Origin: DASTFP01 sp963744345
GTDB taxonomy: Bacteria > Verrucomicrobiota > Verrucomicrobiia > Chthoniobacterales > Terrimicrobiaceae
Reading direction: 5' to 3'
Assembly (NCBI GenBank): GCA_963744345.1
Contig: CAVUTD010000019.1
Coordinates: 1 to 64,000, forward strand
Length of the DNA: 64,000 nucleotides
The notes under the pieces are model-generated. The model made no database searches and was not told the origin of the DNA. It was given only the letters and a program-made list of their open reading frames with translations. Both the position numbers and the translations under genes were made by a program. This document shows positions 37,034 through 45,762 of this stretch, in pieces (the first letter of the stretch is position 1; every line of letters starts with the position of its first letter).

Positions 37034-38364
37034 TTAGACCTCGTGCACTGACAGTTCCGCCTTATCAGCAAGGGGCTTAACCTTTATATTGATGAGGACC
37101 ATGAGAACGGCAGAAAGTAGCATCAAAGCACCCACGCAGAACATCGGAACAATATAGCCTCCGGTTAGATCTTTGAGAGCTCCGGTGATGTAGCCGGCAG
37201 CAAATCCGGCGATATTGCCCACCGTGTTGATCAATGCGATGCCCGCTGCCGCGGCGGCGCCGTTGAGAAACCGCGATGGCACCGTCCAGAAACTAGGCAG
37301 CGCGGCAAAGATAGAGCACGCGGTGATGGTGATGACAGCCATGGTAGCTGTTGGCGAACCCATAAATAGTGCCAAAGGAATGCTTATTCCGCCAACTACC
37401 GCCGGAACGGCGATATGCCAAGTCCTCACGCCACGGTTAGTCGCGTCTCTCGACCAGAGGTAAAGAACGATAGCCGCGGGAAGGTAGGGAATCGCGGTGA
37501 TAAGACCCTTCTGATAGACATTGAACTTCGCGCCATAATGGGCCTCGAAACCCGCGATGATTGTAGGAAGGAAGAAGGCCAGGGCGTAAAGGCCGTAGAC
37601 GAAACCAAAGTAAATCAGGGCAAGTGTCCAAACCCGGGCATTAAAAAGCACCGTGCGAATGCTGGCATGGTGTAAGATTCCTTGCCCTTCGATTCGAGTT
37701 CCAGCTTTTCGGTGAGCACCTTCTTTTCTTCGTCCGTGAGCCACTTGGCTTGGGCGGGTCGATCCGACAGATAGAACCAGGCGATGATACCGACCACGAT
37801 GGCAGGGATTGCAACGCCCATGAACATGAATCGCCAGCCCTCAAGCCCAAATGCCCCATGCTGAGCAATGAGCACACCGGCCAACGGCGCTCCGATAACG
37901 GTGGTCAAGGGTTGCGCCAAATAAAACAGAGAAAGAATTTTGCTGCGATGGCTTGAAGGCACCCACATGCTCAGGAACAGAATCGCTCCTGGGAAAAACC
38001 CCGCTTCCGCAACACCAAGCAGAAATCGGAGAATGTAAAGACCGTTGGCCGAAGATACCCAGGTAAAGAGAAGCGCGACAATGCCCCACGTAACCATGAT
38101 CCTGGCAAGCCAGATACGTGCGCCGAATTTGTGCAGTGCCAGGTTGCTTGGCACCTCAAGAATTATGTAGCCGATGAAGAAAATCCCGGAGGCAAATCCA
38201 AACTGAGCGGCGGAGAGACCCAAATCCTGATTCATTCCGTTCGGCCCGGCAAAAGAAATGGCCGTTCTATCGAGATAATTGATGAAGAACATCAGAGCGA
38301 GAAATGGAACTAGCCTGACGGCAAACTTCGTTACTGCCGAGTGTTCAATCGAGCTTTTAGACAT
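37034..38364 (-). pseudogene. MFS transporter of the anion:cation symporter type (sugar-acid permease), one frameshift
   Basis: Twelve-helix permease for organic or sugar acids. The first 230 residues (FINYLDRTAISFAGPNGMNQDLGLSA, then GVAEAGFFPGAILFLSMWVP) are typical of the ACS family, which transports tartrate, glucarate, galactonate and similar acids. Near 37670 the frame changes and the second half continues VLFNARVWTLALIYFGFVYGLY to the stop at 37034. The total of about 440 residues is normal. It lies downstream of the apiose genes on the same strand and might once have carried a sugar acid, but the decayed regulator between them argues for a separate unit. Confidence 0.85.
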
Positions 38365-38529
38365 GATGCGGCCCCTTAGAGTTGGAAAGCGGCGCGCCAG
38401 CGATGTCGTTCATCCTTCTTGATTAGATTTTCGAACTTGCGAAGCGACCCGTTTCCTAAATCGCCAATTGGTTGATGGCGGATGCTGGTTGAGATGGTCG
38501 GCCTTGGCCTGTTCGAGGTACGACAAGGC

Positions 38530-39136
38530 GCTTTTTGTAGAAGTCGAAAGTCGCGCGGAGTTTGACCAAAAGCAGCCTTGAAACGGCGGTCGAAATAGCT
38601 TTGATCAGAAAACCCCACTCGATACGCCACTTCCGGCATGGTCAGGCAACTTTCTTTCAGAAGGCGCACTGAACGAGAGAGGCGAACATGTGTCAAATAG
38701 CTGACGAAGCTCATTTTCCGCGACTTTTTTGAATAGCCTTACGAACTGGGGCACGCTCATCTTGGCGAGACAAGCAGCCTCCTTGAGAGAGTTATCGGAT
38801 CCGCGTAGTTGTGCTCCACATGCTCCTTCGTCTCTGCTCTAGCTGCTGTAACTAGGTCCTGTGCGATCAAGATCTCTCCGGCGCCGAGTTCAATAAGGCG
38901 TTCCCCAATATGACCCGAAACAATCCGTCTAATGGTATGATCAACGCCAGGCAATCCTGTCCCTCTTGGGGCGACCAGTCGTGTCGATTCGCGAAAACAT
39001 GCGCCTTTATCTGAAACGGGAACTCACGGTCCAACTCCTCGTCGAACCGGCTTTTTTCCGCGCCTGGCATGCGCAAGTGATTGATCGGCAGATGGCCAAC
39101 CAACTCACATAGAGGATTTGACTCGCCCGTCTTCAT
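38530..39136 (-). pseudogene. AraC family regulator, decayed paralogue with internal deletion
   Basis: A broken relative of the intact AraC gene at 39662. The N-terminal cupin part (FDEELDREFPFQIK, IIPLDGLFRVILG, ELGAGEILIAQD) and the end of the DNA-binding domain (SYLTHVRLSRSVRLLKES, then VAYRVGFSDQSYFDRRFK) are both recognisable, spread over different frames. Compared with the intact paralogue about 115 codons between the cupin domain and the helix-turn-helix are missing. It cannot make a working regulator. Confidence 0.82.
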
Positions 39137-39661
39137 GTGAAGGTAGCTGCCCCTCATAGATCGCTCCCAAGACAGGGGTTGGTGAATTGCTGTGAGCGCA
39201 TTGGTGGAAACCACCTTCTGGTAAGTAAGGGAACTGCCGTGCGAACTGACCGCACAGTTATGGACGCATGCTTCCGGTTCGTTGGCTATGCCGCCGCAAA
39301 ATGGAGGTGCTGCAATCAAAGGAATTTGCGCAGTTTAACCGGGTGCCAAAAAGTTGGGGCGAAGCAGGTTGGAACTTCATGGGGTTAATACGGCGCACAC
39401 CAAAGCCGGGCTCGAAAAGGCGCCTAGAATGATCCCAACTATTTTTCGGACGATTTTCACCTTCCGGTTGTCGCTTGCAACTTGCAGTTCGTCATGCATT
39501 CGTAAAGCTCTAGCACTGCGTAGCTACGGTCGACTTATTAGCCGAAAATCCACTGGATTGATGCAGCAGTTCGGCATCATTTTTGGACAAAATGTTCATC
39601 GATCCTAGTTTCTTGGTCCCGCAAACTGCGAAGCGCCGAGCGACAACTTCTTCACTGCTGG
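39137..39661 (-). other. Intergenic region between the two AraC genes, no gene recognised
   Basis: The stretch lies upstream of the decayed regulator and downstream of the intact one. Short open frames show no family. No T-tract terminator for the apiose operon was found here. Confidence 0.45.
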
Positions 39662-40618
39662 TTACGCCTGAACTAGCTCTTTCGGCCGGAAATCTCTGGG
39701 CGTTCGCTGGAACGCCTTTTTAAAACGACGATCAAAATAACTTTGGTCAGTAAATCCAACCTCACTAGCCACTTCAGCGATGGTCAGCGAGCTCCCCTTG
39801 AGCAAACGCACGGCGCGGGAAAGTCGAACGTGGGTAAGATAGCTGACGAACGTTGTCCCGGCCACTCTCTTAAATAGCTTGATGAATTGCGGCACGCTCA
39901 TCCTTGCCAAAGCAGCTGCCTGCTTAAGCGTGATCCGTTCAGCGAAGTGTTGGTCCACAAACTCGAGCACCGGCTTTAGCTTAGCGGATCGCTCTTGCTG
40001 GCGAATGAGCTCTGAGTAGCGGAAATCGGCGGCGCGGAAAAACTCCGCAAGGATATAGAGCAACTCAAGGAAATATGCTTTGCATCCGATCTGAAAGTAT
40101 GTCGTGCGTTCGAAGTAGCATCTAAGCAAACGCGAGACGATCTGATGAATGTCAGCTAACAACAGCGCATCACGGACGATGTGTAGTCGGTTACCGACAT
40201 TTGTATAGAATGGAAGTAGAAAGAAATAATCGTGCGAAGGAGATCCCAGGCTGTAAACAAAGTTAGACATGAAACTGATGACGACCACGCGGGTATCCAG
40301 CCCCGCGATATCCAGTATCCTGTGCAGTTTCATATTTTCGACAATGAGGAGTTCTCCAGCCCCAATGTCGACCTGGCGCTCTCCCATCAGCATGGAAACC
40401 GTTCCATCGAGCGGCACGAAGAGCTCTAGCCTTTCGTGCCAGCTATAAATTGGCGTGAAGTCATTGTGACAAAATCGAAACAACTTAATAAGGAAAGGGA
40501 ACTCGTGGTCTAGCGTCTCATCGTAACGCCCACTTTGATCGAGACGAAGGCGATGTGGCTCGAAGTTCAGCTTGTCTGCGACTTCTCGCAAGGTTCTGTC
40601 TCGAACTTGTTTGGTCAT
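39662..40618 (-). CDS. AraC family transcriptional regulator of the apiose locus
   Basis: A 318-residue regulator. The N-terminal sugar-sensing cupin shows YDETLDHEFPFLIK, ELFVPLDGTVSMLMG and DIGAGELLIVENMKLHRI. The C-terminal AraC domain has both helix-turn-helix units: ITLKQAAALARMSVPQFIKLFK and LTIAEVASEVGFTDQSYFDRRFK, ending FQRTPRDFR. Its ATG overlaps the apnL stop as ATGA, so it is cotranscribed and translationally coupled with the catabolic genes and is the obvious candidate for their activator. The inducer is likely apiose or an early intermediate; this is inference. Confidence 0.9.
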   Translation of the reverse strand: MTKQVRDRTLREVADKLNFEPHRLRLDQSGRYDETLDHEFPFLIKLFRFCHNDFTPIYSWHERLELFVPLDGTVSMLMGERQVDIGAGELLIVENMKLHRILDIAGLDTRVVVISFMSNFVYSLGSPSHDYFFLLPFYTNVGNRLHIVRDALLLADIHQIVSRLLRCYFERTTYFQIGCKAYFLELLYILAEFFRAADFRYSELIRQQERSAKLKPVLEFVDQHFAERITLKQAAALARMSVPQFIKLFKRVAGTTFVSYLTHVRLSRAVRLLKGSSLTIAEVASEVGFTDQSYFDRRFKKAFQRTPRDFRPKELVQA

Positions 40619-42489
40619 CCAAACTGAAGCTTCAGCAGCGCATGAGGAGCCAAGTGCAGCTTCACGTGGCCGCGACTGGATCCCACTTGAGTCACCGTTA
40701 AGCCTCCCGGACTTGCGCGTGAAACGTTAGTCTCCTCTATGCTTAGCGTGTTCAATGCCAAATCGACGACTTGGAGTTCGACGGCCTGCGGCTCAGCCGT
40801 GGGGTTCGCGATCAGAGCGATCGACCGCTCCTGTTCGTTCTGAAAAGCGAATGCCGTGACGAGCTTTTGGTCAGAAATGGCTACCGGCAGCAGGTGCCGG
40901 ATACCTGCGATCGCCTCAAAGACATTGTATACCGGAAAGATGTCCTCGTTTGATGCTTGCGTTGCCTCCGGCGCCAGTGAAGTAGTTTGGGAGTTCATGA
41001 TACCACGCGGGCCGGTAGTTTCATAGAAGGTCAGGCTTTCAACGCGATCGAGCGGCATTAGACGGGACAGGCAGCCAACCGTCCACGCCGCACAAAATAG
41101 GGTTTGCTGGCGGGGATCCGCTGTCGTCGCTGAAGGCAACTCTTTTTGTTTCGCAGGGTCTGTCGCGTTCGGGTTGAATCGGGGACGAAGAGTGATTGGC
41201 GAGAGGATCAGCTCGCGATCGCAAAATTCGGCTGCGCTTTCGACTGTCGATGGCTGCGCCTCGAGAGTTTCGAGGAGACTCAAATCGTCGAATGTATGAA
41301 CCTGCGGGTTGATGGAGTAGCATACAACAGCCTGCCGTGGCGGCCGCTGACGATTCAGTTCGGCAAAGTAAGCGTTGGTCCCTGTGGCTAGCCGGAAACA
41401 GCTCGAGCCTAACTGCCGCTGGGCGAGATCGAACCACTGAGATGCCGTGGACTTTTCCGTCTCATGGAAGATGAGGCAGATATCCACAAGATCAGGTCTA
41501 ATCGCTTTCCGGAAACCCAGGAGGTTTTGCTCCGCCGAATTACTCAGGAACAGCGCGCACTGCAACCGAGTGCCGATCGCAACCGCCTCATCTTGAGCTC
41601 GACGCAGGGCAGTTTCCCAGGAGGAATCCGAGAAGCGGAGGTCCACCCTGAGATGGTGCAAGCGAAGCTTCATCAAACGTTCTCGATCGAACGTGGAGTG
41701 GGGCAAAGCATCAGGGGTAACACACAAGCCGATCTTGGGCACCCGTTTGGCTTGCGAACACGGGAGGATAGCGATCTTGGCCCTCCGTTCTTCTCTATCG
41801 GAAATCACTGCGTCGTCGGCGACGAAAGTTAACACAGCGCGTTGGCGGATCTGTTCGCCAGCGCGAAGCTCGACGGGGAAGGGGAGTTCAAGCGGGGTGC
41901 TGTACGTCTTGAACGAAGCGTCGGTCCAATTTCGCTGGTCTTCCATTTCAAACACTTCGCCCTCGAACTGAATACTCGCTTGGATATGATCTGAAGGCCG
42001 CCACGAGAGCGCTTGAATGTCCTTGAAGGGTTGATGAGGAGAAATGAATCGCGGAAGTGATCCCTCTTCCCACGCGCCGTCTGAATGCTGCACCCGACAA
42101 GCCTTTCCTGCGCATTCGATGATTGGATGCAGCACGCAAATACCGATTCGATTCCGAAGGAAAGATTTTTCGACGCGACCATCGAAAGTAAAATCCAACA
42201 CGCCACCTCGCCCTTCGATCGTACCTTTCCAGGAGAAGGAGATCGGCCCACTCTCGTGATGTGCAGTGAAATTCAGAGAGAATGAATCGTCACCCTGCTC
42301 GATTCGCTCAATCTCCAAACGAGGTTCGACGGTATCCCAGTTCTTGTCCCGAAGCGCGCCGTATATAGCTCGAAGGACTTCCACGCCTGATGACTTGACG
42401 CGCCGTAAGAAACCCGTGCTGGTCTGAAAAAGGCAGCTATATTGCCGCGTCCGCAGCGGAATCATCTCCGGGATGATCTGGTCTTCCAT
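40615..42489 (-). CDS. apnL: D-apionate lactonase (ApnL-like)
   Basis: A 624-residue protein that matches my recollection of the ApnL family, which hydrolyses D-apiono-lactone to D-apionate. Family-like segments include LRAIYGALRDKNWDTVEP, SFSWKGTIEGRGG, RNRIGICVLHPI, FISPHQPFKDI and especially VFEMEDQRNWTDASFKTYSTPL. There is no signal peptide, so it is cytoplasmic. The ATG at 42489 (MEDQIIPEM) gives the usual length of about 620; the frame is open 22 codons further to a TTG. It lies between oiaC and the AraC gene in the apiose operon, which supports the call. Confidence 0.8.
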   Translation of the reverse strand: MEDQIIPEMIPLRTRQYSCLFQTSTGFLRRVKSSGVEVLRAIYGALRDKNWDTVEPRLEIERIEQGDDSFSLNFTAHHESGPISFSWKGTIEGRGGVLDFTFDGRVEKSFLRNRIGICVLHPIIECAGKACRVQHSDGAWEEGSLPRFISPHQPFKDIQALSWRPSDHIQASIQFEGEVFEMEDQRNWTDASFKTYSTPLELPFPVELRAGEQIRQRAVLTFVADDAVISDREERRAKIAILPCSQAKRVPKIGLCVTPDALPHSTFDRERLMKLRLHHLRVDLRFSDSSWETALRRAQDEAVAIGTRLQCALFLSNSAEQNLLGFRKAIRPDLVDICLIFHETEKSTASQWFDLAQRQLGSSCFRLATGTNAYFAELNRQRPPRQAVVCYSINPQVHTFDDLSLLETLEAQPSTVESAAEFCDRELILSPITLRPRFNPNATDPAKQKELPSATTADPRQQTLFCAAWTVGCLSRLMPLDRVESLTFYETTGPRGIMNSQTTSLAPEATQASNEDIFPVYNVFEAIAGIRHLLPVAISDQKLVTAFAFQNEQERSIALIANPTAEPQAVELQVVDLALNTLSIEETNVSRASPGGLTVTQVGSSRGHVKLHLAPHALLKLQFG

Positions 42490-42683
42490 TGTTTGGGAGG
42501 AATTTTGAGGGTTTTTCTTGTAAGCGTTACAGCGGTGAAAGTCGATATAACGCAATCAGGTCACAGAAAATCGTTCGGCGCCCATGGGACTATCCTCAAT
42601 CCGTGCCACCGCAATCAACATCCAGCCACCTTTTGGCTTCAATCGCTTGGATGCTCAGCCGAATACTGGCAGAACGATCTTCG

Positions 42684-43523
42684 CTATTTGGTCAGATAGC
42701 CTAATCCGGCCAAATGCTCGACACCTTGTCTGGCCCATTCGAATTCCATGTCCATGGTCTTCTCTAAACTCTCGTGAAAAGGCGGCCACTGCTCAACGAT
42801 GACGTTAGCTTTTCTCGAATTCGCTAAGAGGGTTTCGAATATCTTCGCAAGCGGAAGCACCCCGTTGCCTGTTGGTTTGCCACGAAAGGCGAAGCCCATG
42901 AGATACTCGAGGCGTTCAACAGTGAACTCCTTAAGGTGAACACTGATGGTGAACGGAGCCAAGTTCTCCAGGATTTCATCGGCGCTCTCCATAGCAGCAA
43001 ACGAGTTTGTCAAATCGAGGCAAACTCCCAGAGAGGGGTTGTCAATCTCGCGCACGATCGCAGCAATATCGGATGTGCTGTATGCCTCATAATTCTCCAC
43101 GGCGATTCGCACACCGGCATTGCTGAACTGCGGCAAAACCTGGCGAAAGTTGGTCTTTATTTCGTCCAATGGAGCCGGCGCTTTGTGCCAGCCTCCCATG
43201 GTGCGCACCAGATGAGCGCCCATCCGTTCAGCGATGCCAAGGTATTTTCGCAGATGTTCTGGCTCCGTTCCGCGCGTTCCAACCTCCACCTCGATATTAT
43301 GTTCCTGAGCCAAGTCCCGAGCCCGATCGAGCATCCGATCATCGAACGAGTCCAACGGAAGATTATCCAGGAAATGAACAACGTGAACGCCGATATTTGC
43401 GGCTCTCTGGACCACGCCAGCGGGGTCGAGAATCGTCGCTGGTCGGCGATCCTGGACAGTTCCCGTCGCCCAAGGAAACGTCCAAGAACCCACCCCAATC
43501 TTTCCTAATATTCGATCACTCAT
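42684..43523 (-). CDS. oiaC: 3-oxo-isoapionate decarboxylase-like TIM barrel protein (OiaC-like)
   Basis: A 279-residue xylose-isomerase-like TIM barrel. Visible elements are KIGVGSWTFPWATG at the start, VEVGTRGTEPEHL, the metal-ligand segments AVENYEAYST, VCLDLTNSFA, SVHLKEF and VIVEQWPP. The OiaC enzymes of the apiose pathway belong to this fold and turn 3-oxo-isoapionate into L-erythrulose and CO2; other members are isomerases or epimerases, so the assignment rests partly on position between apnO and apnL. Length is normal. It lies 68 bp after apnO on the same strand. Confidence 0.76.
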   Translation of the reverse strand: MSDRILGKIGVGSWTFPWATGTVQDRRPATILDPAGVVQRAANIGVHVVHFLDNLPLDSFDDRMLDRARDLAQEHNIEVEVGTRGTEPEHLRKYLGIAERMGAHLVRTMGGWHKAPAPLDEIKTNFRQVLPQFSNAGVRIAVENYEAYSTSDIAAIVREIDNPSLGVCLDLTNSFAAMESADEILENLAPFTISVHLKEFTVERLEYLMGFAFRGKPTGNGVLPLAKIFETLLANSRKANVIVEQWPPFHESLEKTMDMEFEWARQGVEHLAGLGYLTK

Positions 43524-43591
43524 GGTCTCTTACTTCGCAGGCATCCTTGTCGCTTTCGCTTCGTTCCGAAGAGAAAGGGGTCGTCAAGGTT

Positions 43592-44437
43592 TTATTCCGT
43601 ACAGATGTCGCGAACGCTTTGCCGCACCGCTGGTATGGTGATGACGTCCTTCCATGTGTCTCGGAAAATGCGTGGCCGATTCTGCTCGATGGCCTTCATC
43701 GCACCGTCGGAAAGCGGAAACTTCGCAAATCCGAAAATGATCGCGAGTTCGGTTCGAATATGGCCGAGGCAAAAGTCCCATGCCGCTTGCTTGGGAACGC
43801 CCATCGCGACGGCGGTTTCCATAGCGTCGCGCAATACGGTGATGCAAGTAGCGAAAGTGGACTCGACTACCGCCGGTTCCAAAACGGCCATCTGTTCGAT
43901 AGTCACACGGTGCCGTCTAAGGATCGGGGCAAACATGTCGGCGGCGAGTTCTTCACCAATTTTATAGTGTTCCTCGGGGCCTTGATGCAGTGCGCAAACG
44001 ACGCTCTGCGGCAAGTTCCCCCTTCCGCCAAACCAATCTGTGTTCTCGGAAGCGGGCCCGGAGTCCGAAAATAAGAGCGGATGACATGGATGAGCGACAA
44101 AATAGGTGATGTCTTCTCGCTTCGGCATGATCTCGGCGTATGCGGCGGCGGGATCAAGTCCAACCACGATTGTTCCGGGTCTAAGCTTCGGAACGATGTC
44201 CTCACTGATCCTGCCGATGAATCGATCGGGTACGGCGAGAATAACCGCCTCTGCTCTGTCAAGCGCCTGCTGGAGAGGCGTTGTCTCGATACCTCCGGCC
44301 TCCATCTCCTTTCTGCGCTCTTCGCTGGCCTCGACGTAGTCGATTTTATAACGAGAGAGATTCCGGAGATTTGCGGTCACGCGACCGCCCATTTTTCCTC
44401 CGGCACCCAGGAGAGTTATGTTAATAGCTTTGCTCAT
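43592..44437 (-). CDS. apnO: D-apionate oxidoisomerase (ApnO-like)
   Basis: A 281-residue NAD-dependent enzyme of the 6-phosphogluconate-dehydrogenase-like superfamily. ITLLGAGGKMGGRVTANL is the dinucleotide site at residues 7-24. ILAVPDRFIG, FVAHPCHPLLFSD and RRHRVTIEQMAVLEP are characteristic of ApnO as I recall it; the C-terminal domain includes CLGHIRTELAI. ApnO oxidises and rearranges D-apionate to 3-oxo-isoapionate. It begins after a 356-bp gap carrying a REP-like palindrome, so a separate promoter or an RNA-processing site may set its level. Confidence 0.8.
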   Translation of the reverse strand: MSKAINITLLGAGGKMGGRVTANLRNLSRYKIDYVEASEERRKEMEAGGIETTPLQQALDRAEAVILAVPDRFIGRISEDIVPKLRPGTIVVGLDPAAAYAEIMPKREDITYFVAHPCHPLLFSDSGPASENTDWFGGRGNLPQSVVCALHQGPEEHYKIGEELAADMFAPILRRHRVTIEQMAVLEPAVVESTFATCITVLRDAMETAVAMGVPKQAAWDFCLGHIRTELAIIFGFAKFPLSDGAMKAIEQNRPRIFRDTWKDVITIPAVRQSVRDICTE

Positions 44438-44668
44438 TGTTAAGAAAAATTTGCGTTGGTGGCTGGCTCTTAACCTATCTTCGTGGCGTCTGAGCGCCTA
44501 GAAGAATCTGATCTGATTTTTGGACTTTTGCGTGCTCAGCGACATTCCGTCCGAAGTCGCCTGGCGTCTCGTCCAATGCTTTTTCCAGCAAAGAATCCGA
44601 GCTCATTTGCATTAACAGCAATGTCAAGTGCAGTGTCCTTGAATAAGCATCGACTGCGGGCGACGGAT

Positions 44669-44739
44669 TGTAGCGGCTGTCTATGATGGTCGCTAATCTT
44701 AGACTGTTTTCGACCGACGGTCATAGGACCGCCGCTACA
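44669..44739 (-). repeat. Long imperfect palindrome (REP/MITE-like) inside the apiose gene series
   Basis: The arms tgtagcggctgtctatgat... at 44669-44692 and ...tcataggaccgccgctaca at 44715-44739 are complementary at about 22 of 25 positions, around a 22-base loop. The tgtagcggcggtc type of arm is one I associate with palindromic intergenic repeats in Verrucomicrobia. It falls between the second permease and apnO and may slow RNase decay or attenuate readthrough. Confidence 0.7.
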
Positions 44740-44793
44740 GCACAGCGAGAAAAGACGGGACCGAGACCGGCAGACTCGGCTCGGATAAGTTGT

Positions 44794-45762
44794 CTACTTT
44801 GCAGGTTGCTTAGCAGACGTTGGCGTGGGTCCGGCTTTGGGAGTCGCAGCGACCGCGAGGACCAGGATGATGAGAACACCTTGGATCATGTCCTGGAATC
44901 CTCCCGGCACGCGTAGCACCGCCATTGTTGTGACAATCATCGCGAGAAAGATCGAACCCAGGAGGGTCCCCAGTGGAGTCCCCATTCCGCCGACGATGGA
45001 CGATCCCCCGACCACGACAGCGCCGACAGACTGAAGCAGAAACGGAGTGCCCATCTCCAGGAATGCTCCACTCACTCGTCCAGAAAGCAAAAGACCCCCA
45101 AGGGCAGCAAGCAGTCCGCTCAATAAGTAGGCTATGCGCGTGGTCTGTTCGACTCTTATTCCAGCGAAATGAGCAGCCCGTGAATTTTGACCGACCGCCG
45201 AAAGTCCGCGCCCGTAAACCGTCTTGTGCATAAACCAGGTTGCGATCGCCGTTAAAGCGATCGCCAGCAGAAGAATAATAGGTGTCCCCATGACACGACC
45301 ACTCGCAATGTATGCCAGCAGAGGGCTGACGGCATAGGTCGTAAAGCCTCGATTATAGATGAGCGTCGCTGTGACCAGAATATAACCAACGGCCAGCGTA
45401 GCGATGATTGGCGGGATCCGCAGGCGATTTATGATCAGCGCGTTGATCCAACCGACGCCTATCCCCAGCGCGGCAATAGCTAATACACCAAGAGGCAATC
45501 GGGCGTCCTGACCGTTCGTAACGCTGGTCGCGACGAATCCGGAGAGCGTCATGACGCTAGGAATCGACAAGTCGACCGCGCCATTTCCGGTCGTGACGAC
45601 GAGCGTTTGACCAATTGCTACGACGCAAAGCAACGCCGCTGCAGCCAGAATGCCCGTGAGGTTTCCCAGATTGACCTGGCCCGTTCCTATGCTCAAGAGG
45701 ATCCAGAGTGCCAGGATCCCAAAAAGAGACCAAATCCACGGTCTCTGAAGAAGGGTTTTCAT
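44794..45762 (-). CDS. Sugar ABC transporter permease (RbsC type), second system
   Basis: A 322-residue inner-membrane permease of the ribose/xylose family with about nine helices. The VAIGQTLVVTTGNGAVDLSIPSV element near residue 53 corresponds to the family GGIDLSVGS motif, here NGAVDLSIPS. TVYGRGLSAVGQNSRAAHFAGI is the coupling loop that contacts the ATPase. The ATG at 45762 overlaps the stop of the ATPase-permease fusion (ATGA). It is therefore a partner of that fusion protein, perhaps forming a permease heterodimer. Confidence 0.9.
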   Translation of the reverse strand: MKTLLQRPWIWSLFGILALWILLSIGTGQVNLGNLTGILAAAALLCVVAIGQTLVVTTGNGAVDLSIPSVMTLSGFVATSVTNGQDARLPLGVLAIAALGIGVGWINALIINRLRIPPIIATLAVGYILVTATLIYNRGFTTYAVSPLLAYIASGRVMGTPIILLLAIALTAIATWFMHKTVYGRGLSAVGQNSRAAHFAGIRVEQTTRIAYLLSGLLAALGGLLLSGRVSGAFLEMGTPFLLQSVGAVVVGGSSIVGGMGTPLGTLLGSIFLAMIVTTMAVLRVPGGFQDMIQGVLIILVLAVAATPKAGPTPTSAKQPAK

